A stretch of 64,000 nt of DNA from Candidatus Nitronereus thalassa (GCF_032191465.1 NZ_JAQOUE010000001.1:62001-126000); one strand, 5' to 3'. Numbered from the stretch's first letter, positions 46,186-55,111 are shown. The notes: generated from the sequence alone by a model not told the origin. Numbers and translations: made by a program.

Positions 46186-47010
46186 TCAATAGGCCATGAC
46201 AGATTTACTGAACAGAGATTGGGTTACCTCAAGAATATTCCTGAGGTGAGGATCAGCACAGGATTTGTAGGGGATCTCTGGGGTGGCGGTATTCTTGTGA
46301 AGGATCAGAAAAATTATATGGGTTTTCATTGAGGAACGATGATGTCCTTTCCCAGACCAAAATTTTTGAGGTATATCCTGGAAGGAAAAAGATGGCTCCC
46401 ATTGGGAATAGTTATCGATAAGGACCTGAACTAGCATGGGGTCAAAACGAGTTCCTGCCAATGTCCGGAGTATGCGAACCAATGTGTCAATTTGCTCAGT
46501 TATGGGTTGGTCGTGTTGAGTGAGTAATTGGTCTACGGTATCGGCTATGGAGAGAATTCTTGCTCCCAGAGGAATCATGGAACCTCGCATTCCCAATGGA
46601 AGGCCGTGGCCATCCCAACGTTCATGATGCAGGGCAACAAGTTTGGAAATCTCCTTTAGTCCAGGCCATGCGGATAGGATATCGGCGCCTGCTTGTGGAC
46701 TACATTCTGTCATGAGGTAATCTCCAATCATTGAATACCCATGTTGGTAAACAATCTCATTTGGGAGAGAAAGTTTTCCGAGATCATGGAGCAAGGCTGC
46801 ATAACATATATCTGAAAGGTCATCGCTTGGTAGATTCAAAGCTTGGCCTAGGAGTAGGGAATAAAGGGCCGTCCGCTTTCCATGTTCAACGAGCGAAGGA
46901 TCATGGCGTCTCATGGCTTCCACAAAATGCCTAATGGTGTGGCTTTTAAGACTTTGGTTGTGTTCCAAAAGGCGTAATGCTGGGATTGTATTTTTGTGAA
47001 GTTTGGACAT
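46186..47010 (-). CDS. HD-GYP-like phosphohydrolase
   Basis: An HD-domain protein with HDLGK at residues 75-79 and the second signature HHERWDGHGLP at 128-137, where the usual GYP is GLP. Metal-binding His and Asp residues are kept. HD-GYP proteins hydrolyse cyclic di-GMP, but the altered GYP leaves the substrate open. No receiver domain is fused; the 35-residue N-terminal part is helical. A strong Fur-box match lies 49 bp upstream, so expression may follow iron. Confidence 0.8.
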   Translation of the reverse strand: MSKLHKNTIPALRLLEHNQSLKSHTIRHFVEAMRRHDPSLVEHGKRTALYSLLLGQALNLPSDDLSDICYAALLHDLGKLSLPNEIVYQHGYSMIGDYLMTECSPQAGADILSAWPGLKEISKLVALHHERWDGHGLPLGMRGSMIPLGARILSIADTVDQLLTQHDQPITEQIDTLVRILRTLAGTRFDPMLVQVLIDNYSQWEPSFSFQDIPQKFWSGKGHHRSSMKTHIIFLILHKNTATPEIPYKSCADPHLRNILEVTQSLFSKSVMAY

Positions 47011-47058
47011 TGTGGTTCTCCTATTATTTTAATGGGTAGTTTTTTTGTGAATAAAAAT

Positions 47059-47077
47059 GATACTGATTATGATTATC
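47059..47077. promoter_or_regulatory. Fur box
   Basis: The minus strand reads GATAATCATAATCAGTATC, matching the 19-bp E. coli Fur consensus at 17 positions. It lies in an A+T-rich segment upstream of the HD-GYP-like gene. A fur gene is present about 11 kb away. Confidence 0.7.
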
Positions 47078-47293
47078 AATTGCATTTAAATTTGTCAATA
47101 GTTTTTTAAACTTTTGATATGTGTAGGGAGATCAGGGAAATTAAATGGAATGATTCTGACCGAAAAAATAAAAGAAAGGGTTTTAGAGGTGGAAAAAATG
47201 AATTGTTTTATGATGTTGGGAAGATGTCCGTTTCCATTTTTAAGTTGATTTGCACCAACCAAATCCAAATAAATTTTTGAGAATATTTGGGGG

Positions 47294-47327
47294 CCGGGAG
47301 GCTATTCAGGAGTTAATAGCCTCCCGG
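47294..47327. repeat. Perfect 13-bp hairpin in an intergenic region
   Basis: CCGGGAGGCTATT and AATAGCCTCCCGG flank an 8-base loop. No T-run follows on either strand. It may be a second transcription stop or an RNA-processing signal between the convergently spaced transcripts. Confidence 0.55.
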
Positions 47328-47371
47328 GGAAAGAAGGGGGAGTCCCGAATGGTACACCGCGCTCCCTTCCT

Positions 47372-47412
47372 GAAAAAAAAGAGCCCAAGATTGACAAGCA
47401 TTCTTGGGCTCT
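47372..47412 (-). terminator. Rho-independent terminator of the flavin electron-transfer operon
   Basis: On the minus strand AGAGCCCAAGA-loop-TCTTGGGCTCT is followed by TTTTTTT. It lies about 60 bp after the stop of the four-helix membrane gene and so ends that operon. Confidence 0.85.
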
Positions 47413-47472
47413 GGACTGAGGGTCTCTGGCCTTACAAGGCTGATGATGAAGTATATTTAACTCTTTGGGTCT

Positions 47473-47985
47473 TTATTTTGGATCACCTCGCATCATAAAG
47501 GGATGATTGAGAACCCACATTTCATACATGGGGATGGCAAACATCACCAGAAAACTTATCAGCATAAGGAAATCACCGGTCAACATAGTTATTACAAAGA
47601 GAGGCGAAACATAGGTGATTAAAAAGGGAGATATCAAATCCAAAGTGACGCCAAGGAACGAAGCCCAGGTGGTCACGATTTTTATGGTCGGGCTCGCCAT
47701 CGTGAGGTACAACACATGGACCAAGATCATGAATACAACGGGCATGGTGAATAGGTGAAAATGTGCGGTTTCGGCTAGGTGGCCAAAAGTCATGGGCTCA
47801 CCAAAGTTTGCATCAGAACCTCGATAATGTTGGGCAATGCCCTTTGGGGTCAACTCGGTCATGTCATGTGCCCATACGAAAGTAAATACAAACCCAACTA
47901 ACATTAAAAGTAGGAACCATGTGTACACCAATCGAATTTGTTTGTCGGTGTCACGAAGCCGAAATCGAGTATTGAAATTCCGCAT
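47473..47985 (-). CDS. Four-helix membrane protein, partner of FMN-binding protein
   Basis: 170 residues with four predicted transmembrane helices. Several His residues cluster around helix 2 (ETAHFHLFTMPVVFMILVH), and a periplasmic segment carries AQHYRGSDANFGEPMTF. The histidines could bind haem or a quinone, but no cytochrome family is certain. It starts 7 bp after the FMN-binding gene on the same strand, so the two probably act together in transmembrane electron transfer. The product has no established name. Confidence 0.7.
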   Translation of the reverse strand: MRNFNTRFRLRDTDKQIRLVYTWFLLLMLVGFVFTFVWAHDMTELTPKGIAQHYRGSDANFGEPMTFGHLAETAHFHLFTMPVVFMILVHVLYLTMASPTIKIVTTWASFLGVTLDLISPFLITYVSPLFVITMLTGDFLMLISFLVMFAIPMYEMWVLNHPFMMRGDPK

Positions 47986-47992
47986 TCCACAC

Positions 47993-48706
47993 TTACAGTC
48001 CTAAGATGGATTCAAAAAACCCTTTTTCACTTTTGCCAGCAGCAACGATTTCAGTGCCGAGGCCACGTGGCTTTAAATAGAATTCATTGACGAGGACTAA
48101 TACGCGCTTAACTCCAGCACTTGATGACCGAACCGACATGGTGGCCCCGGTAATATTGATAATATCTCGATTGATTCGAATGGGGTCATTCACATCCTTT
48201 CCTTCATACTGAAAGTTAAAACGCTTGGTGGCGATTTCGTTGCCTCGTGCCTCTCGATATACGAGAACCTCAAAATTCATACATTCGCCCGAAGGATCAA
48301 CGCCCACCATGTAGGTAATGGGGCGATGTTTGCCAATGGTGTTTTGCACCATGGCATAACCATCAATTTTTCCCTTCGTTTCTCCAATATAGACATCGAA
48401 AGAGGTTTCAGGAAATTTCCAGCCTATGGTTTGCTCAACCATAGTTTTTTGCGCAGGCGTTAAGGTTAAAACTTCTTTTCGAATCTTTTCAGACTCCGGA
48501 AACATGACCTTGGCGGCTTCTTCTTCGGTAAAATAAATTTCCAAATGACCTAGTTCTTCAGCGTTAAGCCAGCGCTTGAGCTCATGGTCCCAGATTTTTT
48601 CCTGAGGAGGTTCCTCAGCAAAGCCAGTAGACGAAGATAGCACCATGCAAAGACCGTAGATGGTAGAAATTTTGAAGAATGTGTTAATTAGCTGAGAATA
48701 GCGCAT
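47993..48706 (-). CDS. Periplasmic FMN-binding-domain protein
   Basis: An N-terminal signal segment precedes a C-terminal FMN-binding domain of the RnfG/NqrC/NosR type, with the flavinylation motif ITGATMSVRS (residues about 193-202). In this family ApbE attaches FMN covalently to the hydroxyl residue at the end of S/TGATx(S/T), here Ser. A conserved VGVDPSGECMNFEVLVYRE lies before it. An apbE gene is encoded 3.2 kb away on the other strand. It overlaps the upstream lipoprotein gene by 19 bp. Likely a one-electron carrier in the periplasm. Confidence 0.82.
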   Translation of the reverse strand: MRYSQLINTFFKISTIYGLCMVLSSSTGFAEEPPQEKIWDHELKRWLNAEELGHLEIYFTEEEAAKVMFPESEKIRKEVLTLTPAQKTMVEQTIGWKFPETSFDVYIGETKGKIDGYAMVQNTIGKHRPITYMVGVDPSGECMNFEVLVYREARGNEIATKRFNFQYEGKDVNDPIRINRDIINITGATMSVRSSSAGVKRVLVLVNEFYLKPRGLGTEIVAAGKSEKGFFESILGL

Positions 48707-49161
48707 CCCTTGGCCCTCAATTGATTAGATATTCTATTAGATAGCCGTTGTTCCTCTTCTGCAATCGGTGGAATTCGCCTCCATGGATTAGATTGAGACT
48801 GGACGCCCATCGAGGAAAAGAATTCTCTATTTTGCTGCACTGCGATAAGGATTCCGTTGGATTGGGTAGAGATGTTTATAAAAAACTTAGCTCGCTCTTG
48901 ATTAGAATCGCGCGCAAAGCTTTCAAAGAGAGAAAACCCTGATTTCGTCTTGGATGCTAAGCCTATCCACTCAGTTTCGATGAGACCATTTTCTTGGTCA
49001 ATTCGTCTGAGTTCAAATTCATCAACACTCGCTAGGGCCACCGACCAGGTCTGATCGAACGAACATGAGGTGGTGACCTTGGGGGTGTTAAACATACCTA
49101 CGCACCCCAAGGTCACCAAAAACACGCTGAGAAATAATATGTTCACGTAATCTTTTCGCAT
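48688..49161 (-). CDS. Lipoprotein in the flavin operon
   Basis: 157 residues with a signal peptide and lipobox VTLGC. The mature part has a beta-strand-rich region (FELRRIDQENGLIETEWIGL) and no recognised domain. It overlaps the FMN-binding gene and follows the porin gene by 37 bp, so it belongs to the same transcript. A structural or assembly role for the electron-transfer unit is plausible. Confidence 0.65.
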   Translation of the reverse strand: MRKDYVNILFLSVFLVTLGCVGMFNTPKVTTSCSFDQTWSVALASVDEFELRRIDQENGLIETEWIGLASKTKSGFSLFESFARDSNQERAKFFINISTQSNGILIAVQQNREFFSSMGVQSQSNPWRRIPPIAEEEQRLSNRISNQLRAKGCAILS

Positions 49162-49198
49162 AAAGATTCTTTCTCAGCTTTTCGGCAATCCTCGTCGT

Positions 49199-50629
49199 TT
49201 AGAAATATGTGGCAGCCCCGAATTGCCAACCATTATTCGAAGCCGCACTTCTTGAATCAGAGATGGCTTCGTCATTAATCGTGTAGGCGAATTTGATGAC
49301 GGAATCCTCAACAGGTCTGAAATTGACACCGAACGTCACGCGCTTTAAGTCGTTGGTATTGTTGCTGACATTAGCGTTGGTATCCGCTTCGCCATAACGA
49401 ACAATCGCGGTAAAGGTGGAGCCCTGAGAGAAGTGAGTGGGCGCCATCTTTTGGAGAAATTCTGGCATGAAATGGTAATTGCCCTGGACATAGAATCCTT
49501 CCATCCTAGCAGGGGGAAGACCGGAGGAGGCCAACGTGTTCCCTCCCTCAATGTTCACCCATGCGGCTTCTCCCTGGATTTCGAATGGGCCACGCTGAAG
49601 GTTTCCATCCACGGCGAGGATGGTCAAATAATTGTTGTCCGCGTCATCCCACGTTCCATGGTGAATGGAGCCTGCGACTTCGACACCAAGAATGGGACTG
49701 ACAGCAATGCGGGAGACAATCGCTTTGTTATCATTATTGTCCGTCTGGAGACTCCCTCTAATTGACCGTAGGCCATTGGCCGCGGTGAAAACAGATGAAG
49801 TCGCGCGGGAAACAATGCCCGTCATTGCCGCTACCGTGTCTGTTGTTGTGGTGTCGCTTCCATCGAATCCTTGCGTGATGTAAAATTCATAGTCAACTTT
49901 GGAGAGGCGAGTTGGATAAAAGGTTCCATAAAGCCCAAGCCCCGATTCGGCAAAAGTTGATGGAATAATCAAACGACTAACCATGGGTCTCAGAGGAAGG
50001 TCGTTCAATGGTGTGTCATGGATCAAGTTAAACCGACCCATCGGGACCAGAAGAATGCCTCCACGAAGGTTGATCCAGTCTTCAATCCGATAGTCCATGG
50101 TGGCGAATTCAATTTTGACATCTCCATCCCCTTGATTGCCTTGTGGCCCACCATGTTCAATCTCTAATTCCACAGCCACACTGACACGGTCAGTGACCTG
50201 TGAATAGAAAAACGGCACAAAACGTTCTTGATCGAATTCAAGGCCATCGCGACAATCTCGGGCCGCTCCCGCGCAGTCGGTGACGATGAAATCGATGTAA
50301 CCACCGACGATAGTCTTGGGGGCTTTGACAAAGGGTTTCGCGTAAATGGTTCGACCACCCTGCAGGCCACTTCCACCCGTGAATGTATCCCCAAACCGTT
50401 GTACTTGTTGCTTGGTATCACCCAAGGCAGGCATTTGTTCTGAAAGATCAAGAGTTGGTGGATCAATTTGGGTCATCCCTCCGCCTCGTAGATTGTCTTG
50501 AATCATTTTTCGAATCTGTTCACGTTGAGCAGGAGTGAATTCTTCAAATTCATCCCCGTCGGCCCAAACATTTGCTTGGGGTACAATCATGAGAGCCATC
50601 ATCGCCCCCGCGATCAACAATCGTTTCAT
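49199..50629 (-). CDS. Outer-membrane porin-like beta-barrel protein
   Basis: 476 residues with a signal peptide (MKRLLIAGAMMALMIVPQAN), a short helical, charged segment (FTPAQREQIRKMIQDNLR), and a long region with the alternating hydrophobic pattern of outer-membrane strands ending in an aromatic residue (GAATYF). It resembles phosphate-selective-type porins in overall form; substrate specificity is not deducible. The start follows GGAGGT; an in-frame Met 54 bp earlier lacks a signal peptide. It heads the operon with the lipoprotein and FMN-binding genes. Confidence 0.8.
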   Translation of the reverse strand: MKRLLIAGAMMALMIVPQANVWADGDEFEEFTPAQREQIRKMIQDNLRGGGMTQIDPPTLDLSEQMPALGDTKQQVQRFGDTFTGGSGLQGGRTIYAKPFVKAPKTIVGGYIDFIVTDCAGAARDCRDGLEFDQERFVPFFYSQVTDRVSVAVELEIEHGGPQGNQGDGDVKIEFATMDYRIEDWINLRGGILLVPMGRFNLIHDTPLNDLPLRPMVSRLIIPSTFAESGLGLYGTFYPTRLSKVDYEFYITQGFDGSDTTTTDTVAAMTGIVSRATSSVFTAANGLRSIRGSLQTDNNDNKAIVSRIAVSPILGVEVAGSIHHGTWDDADNNYLTILAVDGNLQRGPFEIQGEAAWVNIEGGNTLASSGLPPARMEGFYVQGNYHFMPEFLQKMAPTHFSQGSTFTAIVRYGEADTNANVSNNTNDLKRVTFGVNFRPVEDSVIKFAYTINDEAISDSRSAASNNGWQFGAATYF

Positions 50630-50804
50630 TGAACGACCTCCATCAATTGTTGTTGGGGACTCTAGTTTGGTCCTCGAAGTCACTAAAGGGACTCTTGTGG
50701 TCCTCAGATTAAATTGAGTGTTCTAGCGTATTGTGAAAACCTCTTTGTTATTAATATTTGACATGAAAAAAACGGCTGTATTGTCACGGCCTCTTGCTAG
50801 GGTT

Positions 50805-51002
50805 CTAATTTTCGCAAGTCGATATGCTCACTTCATGATCCTTGATGCGATCATAGGGAATGGAGACAATCCGTTTACAGCGTTTGCATTTCAGTTCAAG
50901 ATTATCTCCCCGAATTTTTGCGATAAGATGCCCGCATTCACATCTAGCCTCGCTACGCTTCGGTGCGGGTTTAGGTAGAACGCTTTTGCCTTCGAAGGTC
51001 AT
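50805..51002 (-). CDS. Com-like zinc-ribbon protein 2
   Basis: 65 residues with ARCECGHLIAKI and LELKCKRCKRIVSIPYDRIK, clearly paralogous to the protein at 44,919: the KCKRCKRI..IPY core is nearly identical. Four cysteines should bind zinc, as in the phage Mu Com protein, which controls translation. It lies just upstream of the porin gene, same strand, so it may regulate that operon's mRNA. A Fur-box-like site lies about 75 bp upstream. Confidence 0.72.
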   Translation of the reverse strand: MTFEGKSVLPKPAPKRSEARCECGHLIAKIRGDNLELKCKRCKRIVSIPYDRIKDHEVSISTCEN

Positions 51003-51075
51003 GGAAAATAACGAGATTCAGATGATTCTTGAATATCTAGTAAAAATAAGTATGATATTTGTTTTCATCAATATT

Positions 51076-51094
51076 GATTTTGATAACTATTATT
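51076..51094. promoter_or_regulatory. Fur-box-like site (weaker)
   Basis: GATTTTGATAACTATTATT matches the 19-bp Fur consensus at 14 positions. It is in the A+T-rich divergent region between the Com-like/porin operon and the lipoprotein-apbE genes, so it could control both. Weaker than the 47,059 site. Confidence 0.45.
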
Positions 51095-51288
51095 AATATA
51101 AAATTTCACGGGGCCGTGTCAATATCACGCACAAAAAGAGTATGAGCTTCCTAAGTCTTTGATTTATTGTCATAAGTCGAGAGGGAGGGACGCTAAATAG
51201 CCATCCACTGTCATATCTGTTAGAAATATTTATATACTTTTTCCGATGACGAGGCATGGTTGAGCGACATTGAGGGTAGGAAGATCTC

Positions 51289-51879
51289 ATGAGCATAAAT
51301 GTTGTATTGACGCTGTCTAGCCTTTTTCTCGTACTTGTCATAGGCGGATGTACGAAAGTCGTAGATCCGAATTTTGCTCAAGATCAAGATGCTAATGAAT
51401 TGGTGTTTGGATACATTCAGGTCGAGACTGACGGTTCCAATCCGCGTGGATATCCTACCCATGTCAGATTTATTGCAATGACTGAAACAACAACAAGGGA
51501 AAGATTCAGGGTGGATGTGCGCTCAGATTCCGATGTATTTTCCCTCAGGTTGCCGGTGGGCACGTACAGCGTTGACCGTGTGCAATTTAATGAAGGTCCA
51601 TTTATGTATGAATCTCATGTCCAATTAGAATTTCATGTGCCTGAAGGGAAGGCGGTGTATTTAGGAGTCTGGCAGTTTGATGTAGAGACGCCGCGCACTA
51701 TTCGGCATATGCGTATTCAGGTTGCTGAAGGCGATCAAGAGTTACCGATGCTATTTTCTGCGAATCTTGTGACAGACTCTACGCCAATTACTACAGTCTT
51801 ACCGAAGCCAGAGGTGTTTGAAACTCGTGTGTTTACGGTTGCCCCTTATCCAAAAATCAAATATTTCTATCGTCAATAA
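51289..51879 (+). CDS. Lipoprotein upstream of apbE
   Basis: 196 residues with lipobox VIGGC and a mature beta-rich domain (YIQVETDGSNPRGYPTHVRF, then FSLRLPVGTYSVDRVQF) suggestive of a carboxypeptidase-regulatory or transthyretin-like sandwich fold; that assignment is tentative. The start lies eight bases after GGAAGAT-type purines. It precedes apbE by 15 bp in the same direction, so the two are co-transcribed. Confidence 0.65.
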   Translation: MSINVVLTLSSLFLVLVIGGCTKVVDPNFAQDQDANELVFGYIQVETDGSNPRGYPTHVRFIAMTETTTRERFRVDVRSDSDVFSLRLPVGTYSVDRVQFNEGPFMYESHVQLEFHVPEGKAVYLGVWQFDVETPRTIRHMRIQVAEGDQELPMLFSANLVTDSTPITTVLPKPEVFETRVFTVAPYPKIKYFYRQ

Positions 51880-51894
51880 CCCGCAAAGGTTCCA

Positions 51895-52926
51895 ATGAGA
51901 TACTTTTCGCCGAGAGCATTAATATTTACATGGAGTTTGTGTGTTTTTGCGACATTTTTAGGGACGATCGTATGTGCGACATCTCCCCATTTGGTCAAAC
52001 GTGGCCAAATGCATATGGGCACCCTTGTCTTTCTCACGGCAGTGGCACCGGAGGAAAAGGTGGCGCATGCCGCTGTCCAAGCCGGGTTTTCGGAAATTCA
52101 CCGCTTAGAGGAAATCCTGAGTACTTGGATTCCTGAAAGCGAACTTTCCCAAGTCAATGCCAGTGCTGGGCGAAGCGCGGTTGCCGTTAGTCCTGAGACC
52201 ATTGAGATCTTGAGCAAATCTTTGGAAATGGATCGTTTGACTGATGGTGGATTTAACATTGCCATTGGTCCTGCTGTCGAAGCCTGGAATGTGAGTCGAG
52301 AAGGTCGGATTCCGTCACAGGAAGAGTTAGAGGCCCTTCGACCTTTAATGAATCTAAAGAATCTTCAAATTGATCGAGAATCTGGAAACGTGTTTCTTCG
52401 TGTCGCGGGAATGCGCGTAGATATTGGCGGGATTGGTAAGGGGTATGCTGCGGATCTTGCCGCTCGCGTGATGAAGCAATCCGGCGCTACCGCAGGTGTG
52501 GTAGCCATTTCTGGAGATATTAAAACGTTTGGTCGGATGCCGGATGGTGAACGGTTTGTGTTTGGTATTCAACATCCTCGACAGGAAGGAAAGTTATTGG
52601 GGCAGCTGGAACTTGAAGATGAGGCCGTGTCTACAGCCGGGGATTATCAACGATATTTTATGAAGGACGGTATTCGATATCATCACATTCTTGATCCCAA
52701 TACTCTGCAACCCGCCCGGTTATCGCAGAGTGTGACCGTTGTGGCTAAAGAAGGGGTTCTGGCTGATGGTTTAGATACTGGAATTTTCGTGATGGGACCG
52801 GACAAAGGACTGGCGCTCATTGAGAGCCTAAATGGAGTTGAAGGTATTATTGTGGGAATTGACGGAAATGTGTTGATTTCTTCGGGTTTGAAAGGACGAT
52901 TGCGTTCAATAAACTCTAAGCCTTGA
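51895..52926 (+). CDS. apbE: FAD:protein FMN transferase ApbE
   Basis: An exported flavin transferase: signal-like N-terminus, FAD-binding core with VDIGGIGKGYAADLA, EAVSTAGDYQRYF, YHHILDP and ADGLDTGIFVMG, the motifs containing the catalytic Asp/Thr and Mg ligands. It moves FMN from FAD onto Ser/Thr of target proteins in the periplasm. The FMN-binding protein at 47,993 is the obvious substrate. A bidirectional hairpin follows. Confidence 0.92.
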   Translation: MRYFSPRALIFTWSLCVFATFLGTIVCATSPHLVKRGQMHMGTLVFLTAVAPEEKVAHAAVQAGFSEIHRLEEILSTWIPESELSQVNASAGRSAVAVSPETIEILSKSLEMDRLTDGGFNIAIGPAVEAWNVSREGRIPSQEELEALRPLMNLKNLQIDRESGNVFLRVAGMRVDIGGIGKGYAADLAARVMKQSGATAGVVAISGDIKTFGRMPDGERFVFGIQHPRQEGKLLGQLELEDEAVSTAGDYQRYFMKDGIRYHHILDPNTLQPARLSQSVTVVAKEGVLADGLDTGIFVMGPDKGLALIESLNGVEGIIVGIDGNVLISSGLKGRLRSINSKP

Positions 52927-52950
52927 TAATGTTTAAGGGGCATATAAATG

Positions 52951-52980
52951 AAAAAAGGGGCCAGGATCGGCCCCTTTTTT
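52951..52980. terminator. Bidirectional terminator
   Basis: AAAAAAGGGGCC-aggatc-GGCCCCTTTTTT is symmetrical with a T-run on both strands, between convergent apbE and the Spy-like gene. It serves both. Confidence 0.92.
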
Positions 52981-53004
52981 ATTGCATGGGTTTCAGTTTG
53001 GAAA

Positions 53005-53736
53005 TTAGTAATTGCCTTTGTCTTTTCCAGCTCGGGAATACCCGCTGGCGTGGGCAGGGTTTCCGCCATGAGATTTGATGCGCTCATGAATTTTTTCCAT
53101 CCGCGACTGTTGTTCTTCTGACAACACGCCCTTGGCATCGCGTTTGGCTTTAATGGATGCCATGAACAGGTCCGCTTTTAAGGCATGAACATTTTTCAGG
53201 TCTCGCTCGATGTCGGACAAGTTGGCGTGATCATCCCGGAGTAATTCATGCAGGTCAATATTCGCTAGTTGGACGGTGGCTTTCATCTTGACGCGTTCTT
53301 TTTTGTAATTCGTTTTGATGTTGCGAAGTTTTTGTTCTTGTTCATCGGTGAGGCTCATCCCCTCTTTGAATTTCAAAATATGATCAATGAATTCAATAGC
53401 GCTTTGATGGGCGCCGGGATGGGTTGAGCCCTGTCCTCCATGACCCATCGTTGGATGTGCGCTGCTATGCCCCGTCATTCCTTTGCCATGGTGGAAGTCT
53501 TCCGTGCTGGGGTAACCTTTGGAATGGTGTTTATCCCCATGAATGCTCGCTTCCATATGGGTTGAGCCATGGATGGAATGATGGGCGCCGGAATAACCGG
53601 AACTGCCATGTGGAGATTTATGGATCGAGCTGTGTGGATCATTGGCCCAGGCTGGGCCTGCGAGGGCAATAACCAATAGGCTACTAAGTGAACACATGGT
53701 CAACGAGGAAGGTGTTGTGACTCCAGTGAACTTCAT
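53005..53736 (-). CDS. His-rich Spy/ZraP-like periplasmic protein
   Basis: 243 residues: signal peptide, then a His/Gly/Ser-rich segment (residues about 30-120) with many HH and HG motifs, and a C-terminal helical domain resembling Spy/CpxP/ZraP chaperones (SLTDEQEQKLRNIKTNYKKE and LRDDHANLSDIERDL, then GVLSEEQQSRMEKI). The His stretch should bind Zn or another metal. The start follows AAGGAGGAC. Such proteins sense or protect against envelope metal stress. Confidence 0.78.
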   Translation of the reverse strand: MKFTGVTTPSSLTMCSLSSLLVIALAGPAWANDPHSSIHKSPHGSSGYSGAHHSIHGSTHMEASIHGDKHHSKGYPSTEDFHHGKGMTGHSSAHPTMGHGGQGSTHPGAHQSAIEFIDHILKFKEGMSLTDEQEQKLRNIKTNYKKERVKMKATVQLANIDLHELLRDDHANLSDIERDLKNVHALKADLFMASIKAKRDAKGVLSEEQQSRMEKIHERIKSHGGNPAHASGYSRAGKDKGNY

Positions 53737-53915
53737 GATCGAGTCCTCCTTGTTATTCAAGTAAGTAAGTGAATGAGAGAGTAGTCATTGTTGTATTGAG
53801 GGTCCTTAGGGAAACGCTTATTTGTATTATAAATCTCTGAGCGCGAAGAAGCGAATGCTTTACTTTTTCCATTATAGCCTCAATCGTGGTAATTCCAAGC
53901 CGAAATGGAGATTTT

Positions 53916-54989
53916 TTAGGAATCCTGAGCCCGATCGAAAAGGACGATATGAGGAACCACAATTTTGAGGGCGACCTGAGTGCCAACCGCATGAATTTGA
54001 GTCGAAGATTCGCTTGAGTGAATGAGGCGTCCCGACTTGAGGCGTATCCCGTATAGATTCTCGGATCCCCGAAATTGGCGTGTTTCAATCCGGGCTCCGG
54101 TACTCTCGGCTCCACAAATTTTAATGTCATCCGGTCGGATCATCACGTCGACGTGCTCGGAACCCTGATAATGGTTGGGAAGAGGCAGGTGGCCAAGTTC
54201 CGTAACCACATAATGTTCATGAATTTCCCCGGGAATGAAATCCGCCTGGCCAACAAATTCTGCCACAAAGCGGGAGTTCGGCAAATGATAAATGGTTTCT
54301 GGTGAAGCAAATTGTTCAAGTCGCCCTTGGTGTAACACCGCGACCTTATCGGCCATGGTAAATGCTTCTTCATGATCATGGGTGACTAAGACAGCGGTGG
54401 TTTGAGTGTTCTTCAGGACTTGGTGGAGTTCCCCACGCATCTTGTAAGTCATATCCGGGTCAAGATTGCTGAACGGTTCATCCAATAAAAGGAGGACCGG
54501 TTGCGGGGCAAGAGCTCGAGCCAGCGCTACTCGTTGTTGTTGTCCTCCGGAGAGTTCGTGGGGATAACGTCGCCCGAAATCCGATAACCCTGTCAGAGAG
54601 AGCATCTCTTCGACGCGCCGCCGCCGATTCTCCGCGGCCAATTGGTTTAGTCCAAACCCGACATTATCGTTCACGCAAAGGTGAGGAAATAGCGCGTAAT
54701 CTTGAAATACCATTCCGACCCGCCGTTGCTCGGGAGGCACGTGATGGTTGCCGTCGGCCACCATTTTCCCATCTAAGCGCACAGAGCCTTCGAGCACCGA
54801 TTCAAAGCCCGCGATTGCCCTTAGTGTCGTGGTTTTCCCGCAACCGGAAGGCCCCAACAAGCAAATGATATCCCCTTTCTGCACGGCAAAAGAAATGTCC
54901 TGAACCGCTGGACGGCCTGGTTCATACGAGCAGGTGACTTTATGGAGTTCAAGAACGATTGGTGGGCTGGCTGTGGGTGTGGTCGTCAT
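53916..54989 (-). CDS. fbpC: Fe(3+)-type ABC transporter ATPase
   Basis: The cytoplasmic ATPase of an iron importer. Walker A GPSGCGKTTTLRAIAG, Q-loop VFQDYALFPH, signature LSGGQQQRVALARAL, Walker B LLLLDEPFSNLD and switch TVLVTHD-like AVLVTHDHEEAF are intact. The C-terminal beta domain (residues about 235-350) is of the TOBE type found in FbpC/PotA. It is last in the fur-fbpA-fbpB-fbpC operon. Confidence 0.9.
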   Translation of the reverse strand: MTTTPTASPPIVLELHKVTCSYEPGRPAVQDISFAVQKGDIICLLGPSGCGKTTTLRAIAGFESVLEGSVRLDGKMVADGNHHVPPEQRRVGMVFQDYALFPHLCVNDNVGFGLNQLAAENRRRRVEEMLSLTGLSDFGRRYPHELSGGQQQRVALARALAPQPVLLLLDEPFSNLDPDMTYKMRGELHQVLKNTQTTAVLVTHDHEEAFTMADKVAVLHQGRLEQFASPETIYHLPNSRFVAEFVGQADFIPGEIHEHYVVTELGHLPLPNHYQGSEHVDVMIRPDDIKICGAESTGARIETRQFRGSENLYGIRLKSGRLIHSSESSTQIHAVGTQVALKIVVPHIVLFDRAQDS

Positions 54990-55111
54990 GGAGAAATCGT
55001 CATAGGGGATGCGTCACGCGTGAGAGACAACAACCAGAAATTGGCAGGAAAGTCCTTCTATTGATAACGCTTAACTCTACAGACCTCACGTCTTACAGTT
55101 GACGCATTACG

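Noticed and set aside
47250-47498. 82-codon plus-strand frame
   Set aside because: It covers a perfect hairpin and a clear minus-strand terminator and runs antisense into a membrane-protein gene.
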